DNA of 56,914 nt, taken from assembly GCA_011523705.1 (NCBI GenBank), contig WTGC01000052.1, forward strand, positions 1-56,914, given 5' to 3'. The position numbers were made by a program, and so were the translations under genes. Shown here piece after piece: positions 44,612 through 51,991 of this stretch (its first letter is position 1; the number at the start of each line of letters is the position of its first letter). The notes beneath the pieces are model-generated. The model did no database searches, had not been told where the DNA came from, and saw only the letters and a program-made list of their open reading frames with translations. The stretch is from Chloroflexota bacterium (GTDB taxonomy: Bacteria > Chloroflexota > Anaerolineae > Aggregatilineales > Phototrophicaceae).

Positions 44612-45019
44612 TCAGTATTCAAGGATGACCACCTGGTCCTCTACCGTCACCGGGTAAGTCTCGACGCCTTCATTCAAGCGCTTCAGCGCTTCTTTTTCGA
44701 CGCGCACATCATAGGTCTTCACCCGGTTCTTGGACTGGAAAACGGTGCGGCCGCTGAGTATATCAAATTCCCAGCCATGCCAGGGGCAGCGCAAAATCTC
44801 GCCCTCGCGCGTCCATTCGATTTCGCCCGGTTCGTCTGACACCGCCAGCCCGGTCAGCTCGCCCTGGCAGAGCGGCGCGCTTTGGTGCGGGCAGAGGTTG
44901 CGCAAGGCATAGTATTTTCCTTTTACATTAAACACGCCGATTTCGCGCCCATTGACGCGCACGATGCGGCGGCCGCCGGGGGGCAGTTCGGACACTTTGC
45001 AGACGACAAACCGGCTCAT
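44612..45019 (-). CDS. Rieske [2Fe-2S] ferredoxin-like protein
   Basis: A 135-residue soluble Rieske protein. Cluster ligands are visible: Cys43 and His45 in LCPHQSAPLC, and Cys78 and His81 in RCPWHGWEF. The 30-residue spacing is larger than in plain Rieske ferredoxins because of the inserted SDEPGEIEWTREGE segment. Proteins like this carry electrons to an oxygenase or act as small subunits. No oxygenase large subunit is next to it. The amidohydrolase gene lies upstream on the same strand, beyond a family A repeat, so the two may work together on an aromatic or amide compound. That is inference. Confidence 0.9.
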   Translation of the reverse strand: MSRFVVCKVSELPPGGRRIVRVNGREIGVFNVKGKYYALRNLCPHQSAPLCQGELTGLAVSDEPGEIEWTREGEILRCPWHGWEFDILSGRTVFQSKNRVKTYDVRVEKEALKRLNEGVETYPVTVEDQVVILEY

Positions 45020-45056
45020 TCAGTCGCGCGCCTCTCCGATTCCTTTGCGCTTTCGC

Positions 45057-45104
45057 GGGCGACTCACAGCTGCGCGTAGACACTGCAGGTCAGTCGCCCC
45101 TACA
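45057..45104. repeat. Family A palindromic repeat with module
   Basis: GGGCGACTCACAGCTGCGCG, then TAGACACTGCAGGTCAGTCG and CCCCTACA. It differs from the 1921 copy at only a few bases. The differences C to T and G to A keep the inner pairing (AGCTGCG with TGCAGGT), which hints that structure is retained. Confidence 0.8.
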
Positions 45105-45124
45105 GTTTTCGCTTTTGCAGACAA

Positions 45125-46237
45125 TTACGTCGAATCCAAGGCATCAACCGGTCGCGTCGCGGGCAAATTGTACAATTCGCGCGCGTTCTCACAGAATATT
45201 CGCCGTTGCAAAGCCGCCGGCATCTGGGGGAAAGCGCGTTTCGGATCGTCAAAATCCCAATGCGGATAATCGGAAGCGAACATGAGAACACGCTCGGCAT
45301 CCATCATCTCAAAGATCTGAAGCAGATGCCGCGGGTTCTCCGGCTCTTCAATCGGCTGCGTCGAAAACCGAATATGGTCGCGCAGATACTCGCTGGGCGG
45401 CCGCTTCAGCCAGGGCACTTCCGCGCGGGCGCCACGCCAGTCTTTGTCCATGCGCCACATGATCGGCGCCAGCCAGGCGCTGCCCCCTTCAACAAAGACG
45501 AACTTAAAGTCCGGATATTTCTCGAATACGCCTTCGGCAATCAGGCTGACCAGGTGGGTCATGTATATGGTCGGGTAGAGCGTATGGAATTCGAGAAAAT
45601 AGGTGGGATAACCCAGCGGCGACGGCGGCGTCGGACCGACCGGGCTTTCCACATGCAGCGCGGCCGGCAGATGGTGGCGCGCGGCCGCTTCCCAAATCGG
45701 GTGGAATTGTCGTTTGCCATAAGCGGCGGACGCGCTTGAGCCCACCAAAACCTGCACCAAATGTGGATGACCGGCCAAGCGCTCAATCTCTTGCACCGCC
45801 CGCTCCGGGTTTTGCGGCGCGATCACGATGGAACTCTTGAAGCGACCGTGCCAATTGTAGTCCCCCAGCCAGGTGTCAATCTGCCAATCATTCCAGGCTT
45901 GCGCGACCTCGGCGGCGAATACCGGGTCGGGGATGATGCTGATGCTCGATGACGGAATCAAGATGACATAATCAGCGCCGATGCCTTGCAGCACCTGTTT
46001 CTCCACCAGGCGAGGATCAGAGCCGGCCGGGCTTCCATCTGCCGGCAATGCATCGAGCCGCCGGCCATCGCCCGGTGGCAGGTAAATCTGACGGCGCGAG
46101 GGAATCGTCCGGCTGCGCCAAGGCTCGCGCAGGTATTGGCGCAGCTCATCCGCGCATTTGAGGTAGGGATGCACATCGCAGTCGATCAAAGTGACCGGCG
46201 TTTCGCGCGCGGCGGCATCGGTGGCGGATTCCGGCAT
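45125..46237 (-). CDS. Amidohydrolase 2 (ACMSD-like) family metal-dependent hydrolase
   Basis: A 370-residue TIM-barrel hydrolase or decarboxylase. The first metal-site motif DCDVHPY (Asp-x-His) stands at about residue 20, HVESPVGP supplies a further His in the middle, and FASDYPHWDFDDP near the C-terminus has the conserved Ser-Asp-x-Pro-His used for the last Asp ligand. Members hydrolyse or decarboxylate aromatic and cyclic acids. GGGAGAGG lies before ATG 46237, which I prefer to the open frame to 46261. It is divergent from the TIM-barrel sugar epimerase and upstream of the Rieske gene. Confidence 0.9.
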   Translation of the reverse strand: MPESATDAAARETPVTLIDCDVHPYLKCADELRQYLREPWRSRTIPSRRQIYLPPGDGRRLDALPADGSPAGSDPRLVEKQVLQGIGADYVILIPSSSISIIPDPVFAAEVAQAWNDWQIDTWLGDYNWHGRFKSSIVIAPQNPERAVQEIERLAGHPHLVQVLVGSSASAAYGKRQFHPIWEAAARHHLPAALHVESPVGPTPPSPLGYPTYFLEFHTLYPTIYMTHLVSLIAEGVFEKYPDFKFVFVEGGSAWLAPIMWRMDKDWRGARAEVPWLKRPPSEYLRDHIRFSTQPIEEPENPRHLLQIFEMMDAERVLMFASDYPHWDFDDPKRAFPQMPAALQRRIFCENARELYNLPATRPVDALDST

Positions 46238-46571
46238 GTGCCTCTCCCTCGCCCGTCTCATGAGTCAGTCGAGCGTCGTCGAACGCCCAATATCGTAACG
46301 CATTATGCCCCGGCGGTCGAAACTTCGAGATTATGGGCTGGTAAACTCCGCGGATCGATTGCCTTTCATGAACACTGCAGCGGTTTTTCACCACCGAGGA
46401 ATCGAAGCAGCACTGAAGGTTGCGCAGGTCGCGCAGGTCGCGTCGACACTGACCATCGCTCGCCCCGAGAATTTTCCATTCATCAAGGATGTATCTTATA
46501 ATGAGGGCAAACTATTGCTGATCGATCATGGAATGGCGTCAAGCGCGAGCGACTGCCGCGAGGTTGTGATG
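46238..46571. other. Divergent intergenic region with module-like repeat
   Basis: This 334-base stretch separates the amidohydrolase from the sugar epimerase. GCGCAGGTC occurs twice in tandem at 46422-46439, followed by GCGTCGACACTGACC, which resembles the end of the long module at 53896-53984. The + strand frame stays open from 46305 to the epimerase, but it does not look like protein of that family, so I left it out. No promoter could be fixed. Confidence 0.5.
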
Positions 46572-47396
46572 ATGAAAATAGTCGGACACACAATGGGAAC
46601 GCCAGAAGCAACCCTGCTGGAGGCGATGGATCTGTTCGCCGAGCTGGGATTGGATGGCATCGAGATCATCTGCGCCGATGATTACCCCTGCGGCCTGAAC
46701 CTCGAATCCTCTCAGAGCGATCTCAGCAGTGTTCGACAGCGCGCCGTGGACGCCGGGCTAGTCATCGCGGGCCTGGTGCCATACACCAAGGATACGAATC
46801 ATCCCGAGGCGATGGCCAGACAACGGGCGATCGCCGATCTCAAACGCGCCGTCGATATCGCGGTCGCGCTGGACTGCCGAGCCATACGCGTCTTTGGCGG
46901 GCATGAGGTCCCGCCCGGCGAGCAGGGAATCGCCTTTGGCCGGCTGGCCGAGTCACTGCGCGAAGTCGGCGAATACGCCGCTACCGCCAGCGTACAGTTA
47001 AACATCGAGAATCACATGGATACGATGGCGACTTCGGCCGAGATGACTATGGCAATCGCGCGCGCGGTTGATCTGTCAAACGTGGGCGTGCTGTATGACC
47101 AAGCCAATCTCGCGTTCATGAATACTGAAGTCTACGAGATGGCAATCGCCCTGCAAGGTCCGCGCATCCAACATGTGCATGTCAAAGATTTCTACTGGCA
47201 TGGCACCCAACGCGTCGCGGCTGTCCTCGGCCAGGGCATTATTCCCTGGGCGCAGATCATCGGCGCCTTGACCGACCTCGGCTATGAGGGATTCTACTCA
47301 TTGGAGTATGAGCGGCGCTGGTTCCCCGATCAACTGCCGCCGGCGGCTGTGGGCATGAAACAGTCTCTCGACTTCCTCCGCGGGACGCAGCGATAG
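46572..47396 (+). CDS. Sugar phosphate isomerase/epimerase (xylose-isomerase-like TIM barrel)
   Basis: A 274-residue TIM-barrel protein of the AP endonuclease 2/xylose isomerase-like family, whose members isomerise or epimerise sugars and inositols with a divalent metal. It begins KIVGHTMGTPEATLLEAMDL. LDGIEIICADD carries a metal-site Glu, LNIENHMDT the next Glu and His, and VHVKDFYW and YSLEYERRW the C-terminal His and Glu. GAGG is eight bases before ATG 46572, and a second ATG sits directly before it at 46569. It is convergent with the SDR epimerase, with 12 bases between stops. Confidence 0.9.
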   Translation: MKIVGHTMGTPEATLLEAMDLFAELGLDGIEIICADDYPCGLNLESSQSDLSSVRQRAVDAGLVIAGLVPYTKDTNHPEAMARQRAIADLKRAVDIAVALDCRAIRVFGGHEVPPGEQGIAFGRLAESLREVGEYAATASVQLNIENHMDTMATSAEMTMAIARAVDLSNVGVLYDQANLAFMNTEVYEMAIALQGPRIQHVHVKDFYWHGTQRVAAVLGQGIIPWAQIIGALTDLGYEGFYSLEYERRWFPDQLPPAAVGMKQSLDFLRGTQR

Positions 47397-47408
47397 CGGG
47401 CGGGGAGT

Positions 47409-48431
47409 CTAGTTGGGAATCTGATCAATTGGCTCGCCGCGCTCATAGGCCAGCGCCGTTTCCACCATTTTGTCAAAGGAATACTGCGGATCGTAGCCGA
47501 GCAAGGCGCGCGCTTTCTCTGTCGAGGCGTCGGCGCCGCGCCAGAAGGGCATCGTCACCTCGCGGTAGGGGCGACCTGTCGCGTCAGCAAGCAGACGCGC
47601 GGCTGCCGCCAACGTGACCGGCGGGCATCCCGTCATATTGAAGGCTTCGTCGAAGGCCGCCTCGTGCTCCAGCGCCAGAATCGTGCCATGCACGACATCG
47701 CGCACATCGGTGACGACCAATCGCCAAGGCTCGCCCTGGGCGTCGCTCACGGCGCAAACGGAATCCGGCGTCTTCAGCAAATCGCTCATGATCGCCTTGG
47801 TTTCATCAATATGTTCCGCGCCGAACCAGGGAATGCGGTTGTTGGATAGGGTCATTTCAATGAAGTAATTCAGCCAGGCCGGGCGAAGCATGCCCAGCAC
47901 CTCGTTGGCCGCCTTGATCGAACAATAGCGCAGCGCCGTCACCGGCAGTCCGTATTCGCGCCCGTAAGCGAAGCAGATCTCCTCGGCGAGCAGCTTGGTC
48001 AACGCGTAGATGTCAATCGGCTTCTGCGGGCTCTCTTCATCATAGGTAATTTGTTGGGTGACGAAGGGATTGTAAGCCTGGTAGGTGCTGGCCAGTACAA
48101 AGCGCTTGAGCGGCGTCGACGATGCCAGCGCGCCTTCCAGCAAGCTCAAGGTGGCCCGCGTGTTGACATCAAGCATGCGCTCAGACGGGTCCGCCCCTTG
48201 CGGAATCTGCGCCGCCAGATGGACGACGACATCAACACCGTCGACAGCCTCGCGCAGGCGAAGGGCGTCAGCCATATCCGCCTCCAGGAGCTCGACGCCG
48301 AGCCGAGCCGCCTTTTCCGCTTGCGGGTCCTCGGGCATGACCAGCCCGCGGATGTCATAGCCCCGCCGCCTCATCTCATGAGCGAGATTCGCGCCGACGC
48401 GCCCGCTGATGCCGGTGATCAGTGCTTTCAT
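47409..48431 (-). CDS. NAD-dependent epimerase/dehydratase (extended SDR)
   Basis: A 340-residue extended short-chain dehydrogenase of the sugar-nucleotide epimerase type. The cofactor motif TGISGRVGANLA is at residues 6-17, and the catalytic Tyr-x-x-x-Lys is in DIYALTKLLAEE. LRYCSIKAANE and the following region are of the variable substrate-binding type. A strong GAGGGGAG precedes ATG 48431. Reaction unknown; an epimerase or dehydratase on a sugar derivative fits the neighbours. Confidence 0.9.
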   Translation of the reverse strand: MKALITGISGRVGANLAHEMRRRGYDIRGLVMPEDPQAEKAARLGVELLEADMADALRLREAVDGVDVVVHLAAQIPQGADPSERMLDVNTRATLSLLEGALASSTPLKRFVLASTYQAYNPFVTQQITYDEESPQKPIDIYALTKLLAEEICFAYGREYGLPVTALRYCSIKAANEVLGMLRPAWLNYFIEMTLSNNRIPWFGAEHIDETKAIMSDLLKTPDSVCAVSDAQGEPWRLVVTDVRDVVHGTILALEHEAAFDEAFNMTGCPPVTLAAAARLLADATGRPYREVTMPFWRGADASTEKARALLGYDPQYSFDKMVETALAYERGEPIDQIPN

Positions 48432-48556
48432 GGTGTGGCTCCCCTCTTCATTACATCGCCGGCAGCATTCGAGGACAACGTAGAAATTGCCATCGGCTTT
48501 CACATCCTTCTACTATATTTGGTAATTTCTAATTTCTAAAGCGGAGATAGGGATCA

Positions 48557-48970
48557 ATGCGTCATGACTGGACCTTGTTGTGTGCAGACGTGACGGCGCC
48601 GCCATCTGGTAGCATTGACCTGCTGAATGTCGTGACCGCTATAAGGGTCGGCGATCGATACCGTCAGTCTCGCATCGACACCGTGATTCCCATCCATGCG
48701 CCAATGTGGATCGTTTCGCAATGGACAGCGGAATTCGATTTTGACCGGCGGATTCACCAAAGTGTGCAACAATTGATGGCGCCTGGCGGAGAAAATGTCC
48801 TGGATCAGCGCGCGCTGGAGTTTGATTTTCGACATACAACGGTTTATCGATATATTCACCGAATTCACGAAATGAGATTTGTCGGCGTAGGTATCTACGA
48901 ATTTCACATACTCGTTGCCAATTTCGCTCAAAGGGGCGAATGGGGGCGAGCCAGTGTAAGGATGATCTAA
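48557..48970 (+). CDS. Unnamed ~140-residue protein, copy A of a three-member family (tentatively DUF6941-like)
   Basis: A 137-residue protein that opens MRHDWTLLCADV, exactly like copy B for nine residues. Shared family stretches are VSQWTAEFDFDRR, QLMAPGG, EFDFRH, VGVGIYEFHI and GEWGRAS. The pattern of alternating hydrophobic residues suggests a beta-rich domain. The look (short N-terminal 'LLC', central strand pairs, G-x-Y-x-F-x-I near the end) recalls DUF6941 proteins, but I could not verify this. It is followed after 23 bases by a 58-residue basic protein, as the other two copies are followed by small proteins. Base composition is more A+T-rich than the exporter gene beside it. Confidence 0.72.
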   Translation: MRHDWTLLCADVTAPPSGSIDLLNVVTAIRVGDRYRQSRIDTVIPIHAPMWIVSQWTAEFDFDRRIHQSVQQLMAPGGENVLDQRALEFDFRHTTVYRYIHRIHEMRFVGVGIYEFHILVANFAQRGEWGRASVRMI

Positions 48971-48993
48971 GAGACGATAAGGAGTTGTAAGAG

Positions 48994-49170
48994 ATGAAAG
49001 AGCCAGACATAACCTTCATCGACGATGCCAAGAATGTTTTTGTTGAGCATGCCCCTTCCATGATGCCCGATCCCAACGACAAGAACGCGCCCAAGCTCAA
49101 AAGGCTTGCTCCAAGGCGGCCAAAGCAACATCCAGATCAAAAGTCAAACAAGGCTCGTACAGACGATTAG
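48994..49170 (+). CDS. Small basic protein paired with copy A
   Basis: A 58-residue protein (from MKEPDITFIDDAKNVFVEHA to KARTDD). The N-terminal half is mixed and the C-terminal half is rich in Lys, Arg and Pro. The segment KLKRLAPRRPKQHP matches LLKRLAPRRPPLNP and LLKRRAPRQPKRYP in the two small proteins at 51.0-51.5 kb. AAGGAG is nine bases before the ATG. Nothing here resembles a known domain. The C-terminal tail may bind nucleic acid or an acidic surface, or be disordered. It lies 51 bases from the convergent exporter gene. Confidence 0.65.
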   Translation: MKEPDITFIDDAKNVFVEHAPSMMPDPNDKNAPKLKRLAPRRPKQHPDQKSNKARTDD

Positions 49171-49221
49171 CTGGAAATAGCGTCGTCGGACTAGAATCGC
49201 TCAAGTTCCAAGCGCAGCGCC

Positions 49222-50952
49222 TCAATCCGCCACGTCGACGAATTGGCGTTGATACAGTTCATAATACAGCCCGCGCCGGGACAGCAATTCGGCGTGCGTG
49301 CCCATTTCGCGGACGCGCCCCTCATCGACCACGCAGATCAGATCGGCGTTCACAATGGTGCTCAGCCGATGGGCGATGACGATGGCGCTGCGCTGGCTCA
49401 GTAATTTGCGCAAAGCATCTTGTATCAAGGCCTCGGTGACCATGTCCACGCTCGAGGTCGCTTCATCCATAATCAGGATGCGCGGATCAGCCAGAATCGC
49501 CCGCGCGATGGATATCAGTTGCCGCTGCCCTACCGATAGATTAGCGCCGTCTTCAAAGATTTCGGTTTCGTAGCCAAGCGGCAGATCACGCGCGAACTCG
49601 GCGACATTGGCCAGATCGCCGGCCGCGGTCACCTCCGCCATCGTCGCTTCCGGCTTTCCGAAGCGGATATTGTCGGCGATCGTGCCGGCAAATATGAAGG
49701 GATCCTGCGAAACCAATCCCATTTGCCCGCGCATGGAGCGCTGCGCAACCGCGCGAATATCGACGCCGTCGATCAGAATTTCCCCGGCGCTGACGTCATA
49801 GAAGCGCGCGATGAGATTGGCGATTGAGGTCTTGCCAGCGCCGGTCGGTCCCACCAGCGCCACCATCGTGCCCGCCGGTATATCCAGGTTGATATCGCGC
49901 AATACGGGCAGGTTCTCTCGATAGCCGAAATGCACGCCGCGGAATTCGATCCGCCCCGCAATCGGCGGCATCGGCGCCGCGTCAATGCGGTCACTGATCG
50001 CCGGTTTGGTATTCAACAGATTGATCACGCGTTCGCCGCCGGCCATGGCTGTCTGCATGGTGGCGTAGAGCTGGCTGAGCTCCTGCACCGGCAAAAAGAA
50101 ACGGTTGACGTAGGCGAGGAAGGCGATCACCGTGCCTAAGGTGAGGCTGCCCTGCGCCACGCTCAAGCCGCCGAAAAGCAGCACGATCCCGGTGGCTACC
50201 ATGCCCAGAAACTCAACGGTAGGCAGGAAGACAAATGACAGCGACATCGCCTCCACATGGGCGTCGCGGTTGGCGCCGTTGACCTCGTCAAATTTTTCCG
50301 TGCTGATTTCTTCGTTGGCGAAGGCTTGTATCACGCGGATGCCGCTCAGGTTCTCCGCCAGGTCGCCGATCATGTGGGCGTTGCGGGCGCGGGTCTTGCG
50401 AAAAGCCTGCTTGGCTTTCTGCGCGAAGACCATCGTCACCAACACAATCACCGGAATAATTGAGAAGGTCACCAGCGCCAATTGCGCATTCAGCGATAGC
50501 ATCACGATGACAATGCCGGCCAGCAGCAGGCTGTCGCCCGTCAGCGTGATCAGCCCCTGCGACAATAACTGATTGATCACGCCCACATCGCTGATGACCC
50601 GCGAAATCGTCACGCCGACAATATGATTGTCGTGATACGAGAGCGGCAATTCCTGCAAGTGCCGGAAGAGCGCCGAGCGCAAATCGGCCAGCACGCGCTG
50701 CCCCACCCAACTGAGCAGATAGCGCTGCGCCATGGATGCCAGGTAGAGACCGAGGAAGGCCAGCAGCAGCAGCTGCACGATCTCATTCAAGCCATCAACG
50801 TCACCGGCGAGGATCGGACCGTCAATCGCCACCTTGACCAGATAAGGCGCGAGCAGCGTCAAGCCCGAGGCCGCCAGCATCGCGATGAATGCGCCCAGCA
50901 TGTGCAAGGCATAAGGTCGCACGAAGACCAGCAGGCGCCAGATCACCCGCAA
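49222..50952 (-). CDS. ABC exporter half-transporter, catalytic-site subunit (TM288/BmrD-like)
   Basis: A 576-residue fusion of a six-helix exporter membrane domain (about 1-310) and an ATPase domain. Walker A is GPTGAGKTS, Walker B LIMDEATS with the catalytic Glu, and the H-loop VIAHRLS is intact. The signature reads LSVGQ instead of LSGGQ, which would make the opposite composite site defective. This is the mark of heterodimeric exporters. The only start is TTG 50952; the upstream frame, back to the TAA of the small protein at 51052, reads like a genuine N-terminus (GAGSPRRTLDAYADKVEGRS) but has no ATG, GTG or TTG. The partner half is at 51992. Cargo unknown. Confidence 0.92.
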   Translation of the reverse strand: MRVIWRLLVFVRPYALHMLGAFIAMLAASGLTLLAPYLVKVAIDGPILAGDVDGLNEIVQLLLLAFLGLYLASMAQRYLLSWVGQRVLADLRSALFRHLQELPLSYHDNHIVGVTISRVISDVGVINQLLSQGLITLTGDSLLLAGIVIVMLSLNAQLALVTFSIIPVIVLVTMVFAQKAKQAFRKTRARNAHMIGDLAENLSGIRVIQAFANEEISTEKFDEVNGANRDAHVEAMSLSFVFLPTVEFLGMVATGIVLLFGGLSVAQGSLTLGTVIAFLAYVNRFFLPVQELSQLYATMQTAMAGGERVINLLNTKPAISDRIDAAPMPPIAGRIEFRGVHFGYRENLPVLRDINLDIPAGTMVALVGPTGAGKTSIANLIARFYDVSAGEILIDGVDIRAVAQRSMRGQMGLVSQDPFIFAGTIADNIRFGKPEATMAEVTAAGDLANVAEFARDLPLGYETEIFEDGANLSVGQRQLISIARAILADPRILIMDEATSSVDMVTEALIQDALRKLLSQRSAIVIAHRLSTIVNADLICVVDEGRVREMGTHAELLSRRGLYYELYQRQFVDVAD

Positions 50953-51051
50953 GTTGAAAGAGCGGCCTTCGACCTTGTCCGCGTAGGCGTCCAGCGTGCG
51001 GCGCGGGCTGCCGGCGCCGACGCCTGATGTGCCGATTGAGAAGCCGATGAG

Positions 51052-51246
51052 TTACTCCCTTTCGCTGTCGCTTTGCCGGGCGTCCTTGCGAGGCTGTGGC
51101 GGGTAGCGCTTAGGTTGCCTTGGGGCGCGTCGCTTCAGCAGATGCGAGCCCCCGTCTTCGGGATACCTGACTGCAATTTCCGACTCCGACTGATAGAAAA
51201 CACCTATCTTCCTGTCGTGGATAATTTTGGCTTTCAAATGTTTCAT
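51052..51246 (-). CDS. Small basic protein, tandem copy 2
   Basis: A 64-residue protein opening MKHLKAKIIHDRKIGVFYQS. It is nearly identical in its first 11 residues to the tandem neighbour upstream (MKHLKAKIVHD). YPEDGGSHLLKRRAPRQPKR then gives a basic, proline-rich tail ending in DSERE. Only 15 bases separate the two copies, a recent duplication. The stop is followed directly by the start-less N-terminal region of the exporter half-gene. No known domain. It could be an exported peptide, an inhibitor or a nucleic-acid-binding factor; there is no evidence to choose. Confidence 0.68.
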   Translation of the reverse strand: MKHLKAKIIHDRKIGVFYQSESEIAVRYPEDGGSHLLKRRAPRQPKRYPPQPRKDARQSDSERE

Positions 51247-51261
51247 AATTGCTTGCCGCCT

Positions 51262-51459
51262 TCAAGTTTCGTCTTGAGTTGCTGGACCGGAATTGTCGTC
51301 TTCCTCTGGCGGCGCTGGATTGAGCGGAGGCCGCCTGGGCGCGAGCCGCTTTAGCAACGGCGAGCCCTCATCTTCGGGATATTTGACGCAGTTTTCAGTT
51401 GGATGGTGTACCACCAGAATCTTGGTATCGTGGACAATTTTGGCTTTCAAATGCTTCAT
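51262..51459 (-). CDS. Small basic protein, tandem copy 1
   Basis: A 65-residue protein opening MKHLKAKIVHDTKILVVHHP, with NCVKYPEDEGSPLLKRLAPR in the middle and an acidic Pro-rich tail (PAPPEEDDNSGPATQDET). AAGGAG overlaps the stop of copy B of the unnamed family, so the two are translated from one message. It carries the LKRLAPRRP motif shared with the protein at 48994. It lies in the middle of a cassette between the two exporter half-genes. A longer open frame to 51510 was rejected because this start has the ribosome site and matches copy 2. Confidence 0.7.
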   Translation of the reverse strand: MKHLKAKIVHDTKILVVHHPTENCVKYPEDEGSPLLKRLAPRRPPLNPAPPEEDDNSGPATQDET

Positions 51460-51473
51460 GATGGCACCGCTCC

Positions 51474-51893
51474 TTATGTTTCGCTTATTGTGAGGCTGGC
51501 GCGTCCCCATTCACCAATCGTAGCGTACTCTTCCAAAAATACATGAAACTCATACGTGCCCAAACCTGTCAACGGCATATTCTGCATAATCAGCGTCAAG
51601 AGAGTAGTCGTCTGATGCCTAAAGTCGAATTCCACGCTTTCGCCCCACAAGCCGCGGTCGCCGCCTGGCGCCATTAGCTGTACTGTCGCGGAGTGAAGGC
51701 GCCTTTCTTCCTCGAACTCCGCCGTCCAGTGAGATACCAATAGAGCTGGAGGATCAAAGAGAACCGACTCCGTATCCTCAATACGACCAAAAGGGCTGGT
51801 TACTTGCAAACTTGAAAATACATTTTCCAATCCGATTGAGCCGTTGTCATGAGTATGAACCTCAGTACATAGCAGTGTCCAGTCATGGCGCAT
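51474..51893 (-). CDS. Unnamed ~140-residue protein, copy B of a three-member family
   Basis: A 139-residue protein from ATG 51893; starts at 51902 or 51908 are possible, but only 51893 gives the MRHDWTLLC opening shared with copy A. Shared stretches are LLVSHWTAEFEEERR, VQLMAPGG, VEFDFRHQT, TGLGTYEFHV and GEWGRAS. GAGG stands nine bases upstream. It is the first gene of the cassette between the exporter half-genes and is followed by two tandem small basic proteins. There is no signal peptide, and Cys9 in the opening is conserved in all three copies. Function unknown. Confidence 0.72.
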   Translation of the reverse strand: MRHDWTLLCTEVHTHDNGSIGLENVFSSLQVTSPFGRIEDTESVLFDPPALLVSHWTAEFEEERRLHSATVQLMAPGGDRGLWGESVEFDFRHQTTTLLTLIMQNMPLTGLGTYEFHVFLEEYATIGEWGRASLTISET

Positions 51894-51991
51894 CAATGTC
51901 ATCCTCAACGGCTTCGGTATTCTTCATGCTCAAGCTTACCCGAGGGCAAAGTTAATAGGCAAAATTGACCCCATGCCTCCCGCCAGTCGAT

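Noticed and set aside
46305..46571. An N-terminal extension of the TIM-barrel epimerase by 89 codons
   Set aside because: The family begins at MKIVGH. The upstream part is repeat-like and has no ribosome site, whereas GAGG lies before ATG 46572.
51052..51459. Ribosomally made, modified peptide (RiPP) precursors
   Set aside because: The tails have few Cys, Ser or Thr, and no modifying enzyme, leader peptidase or peptidase-domain exporter is in the window. Kept only as an open possibility.
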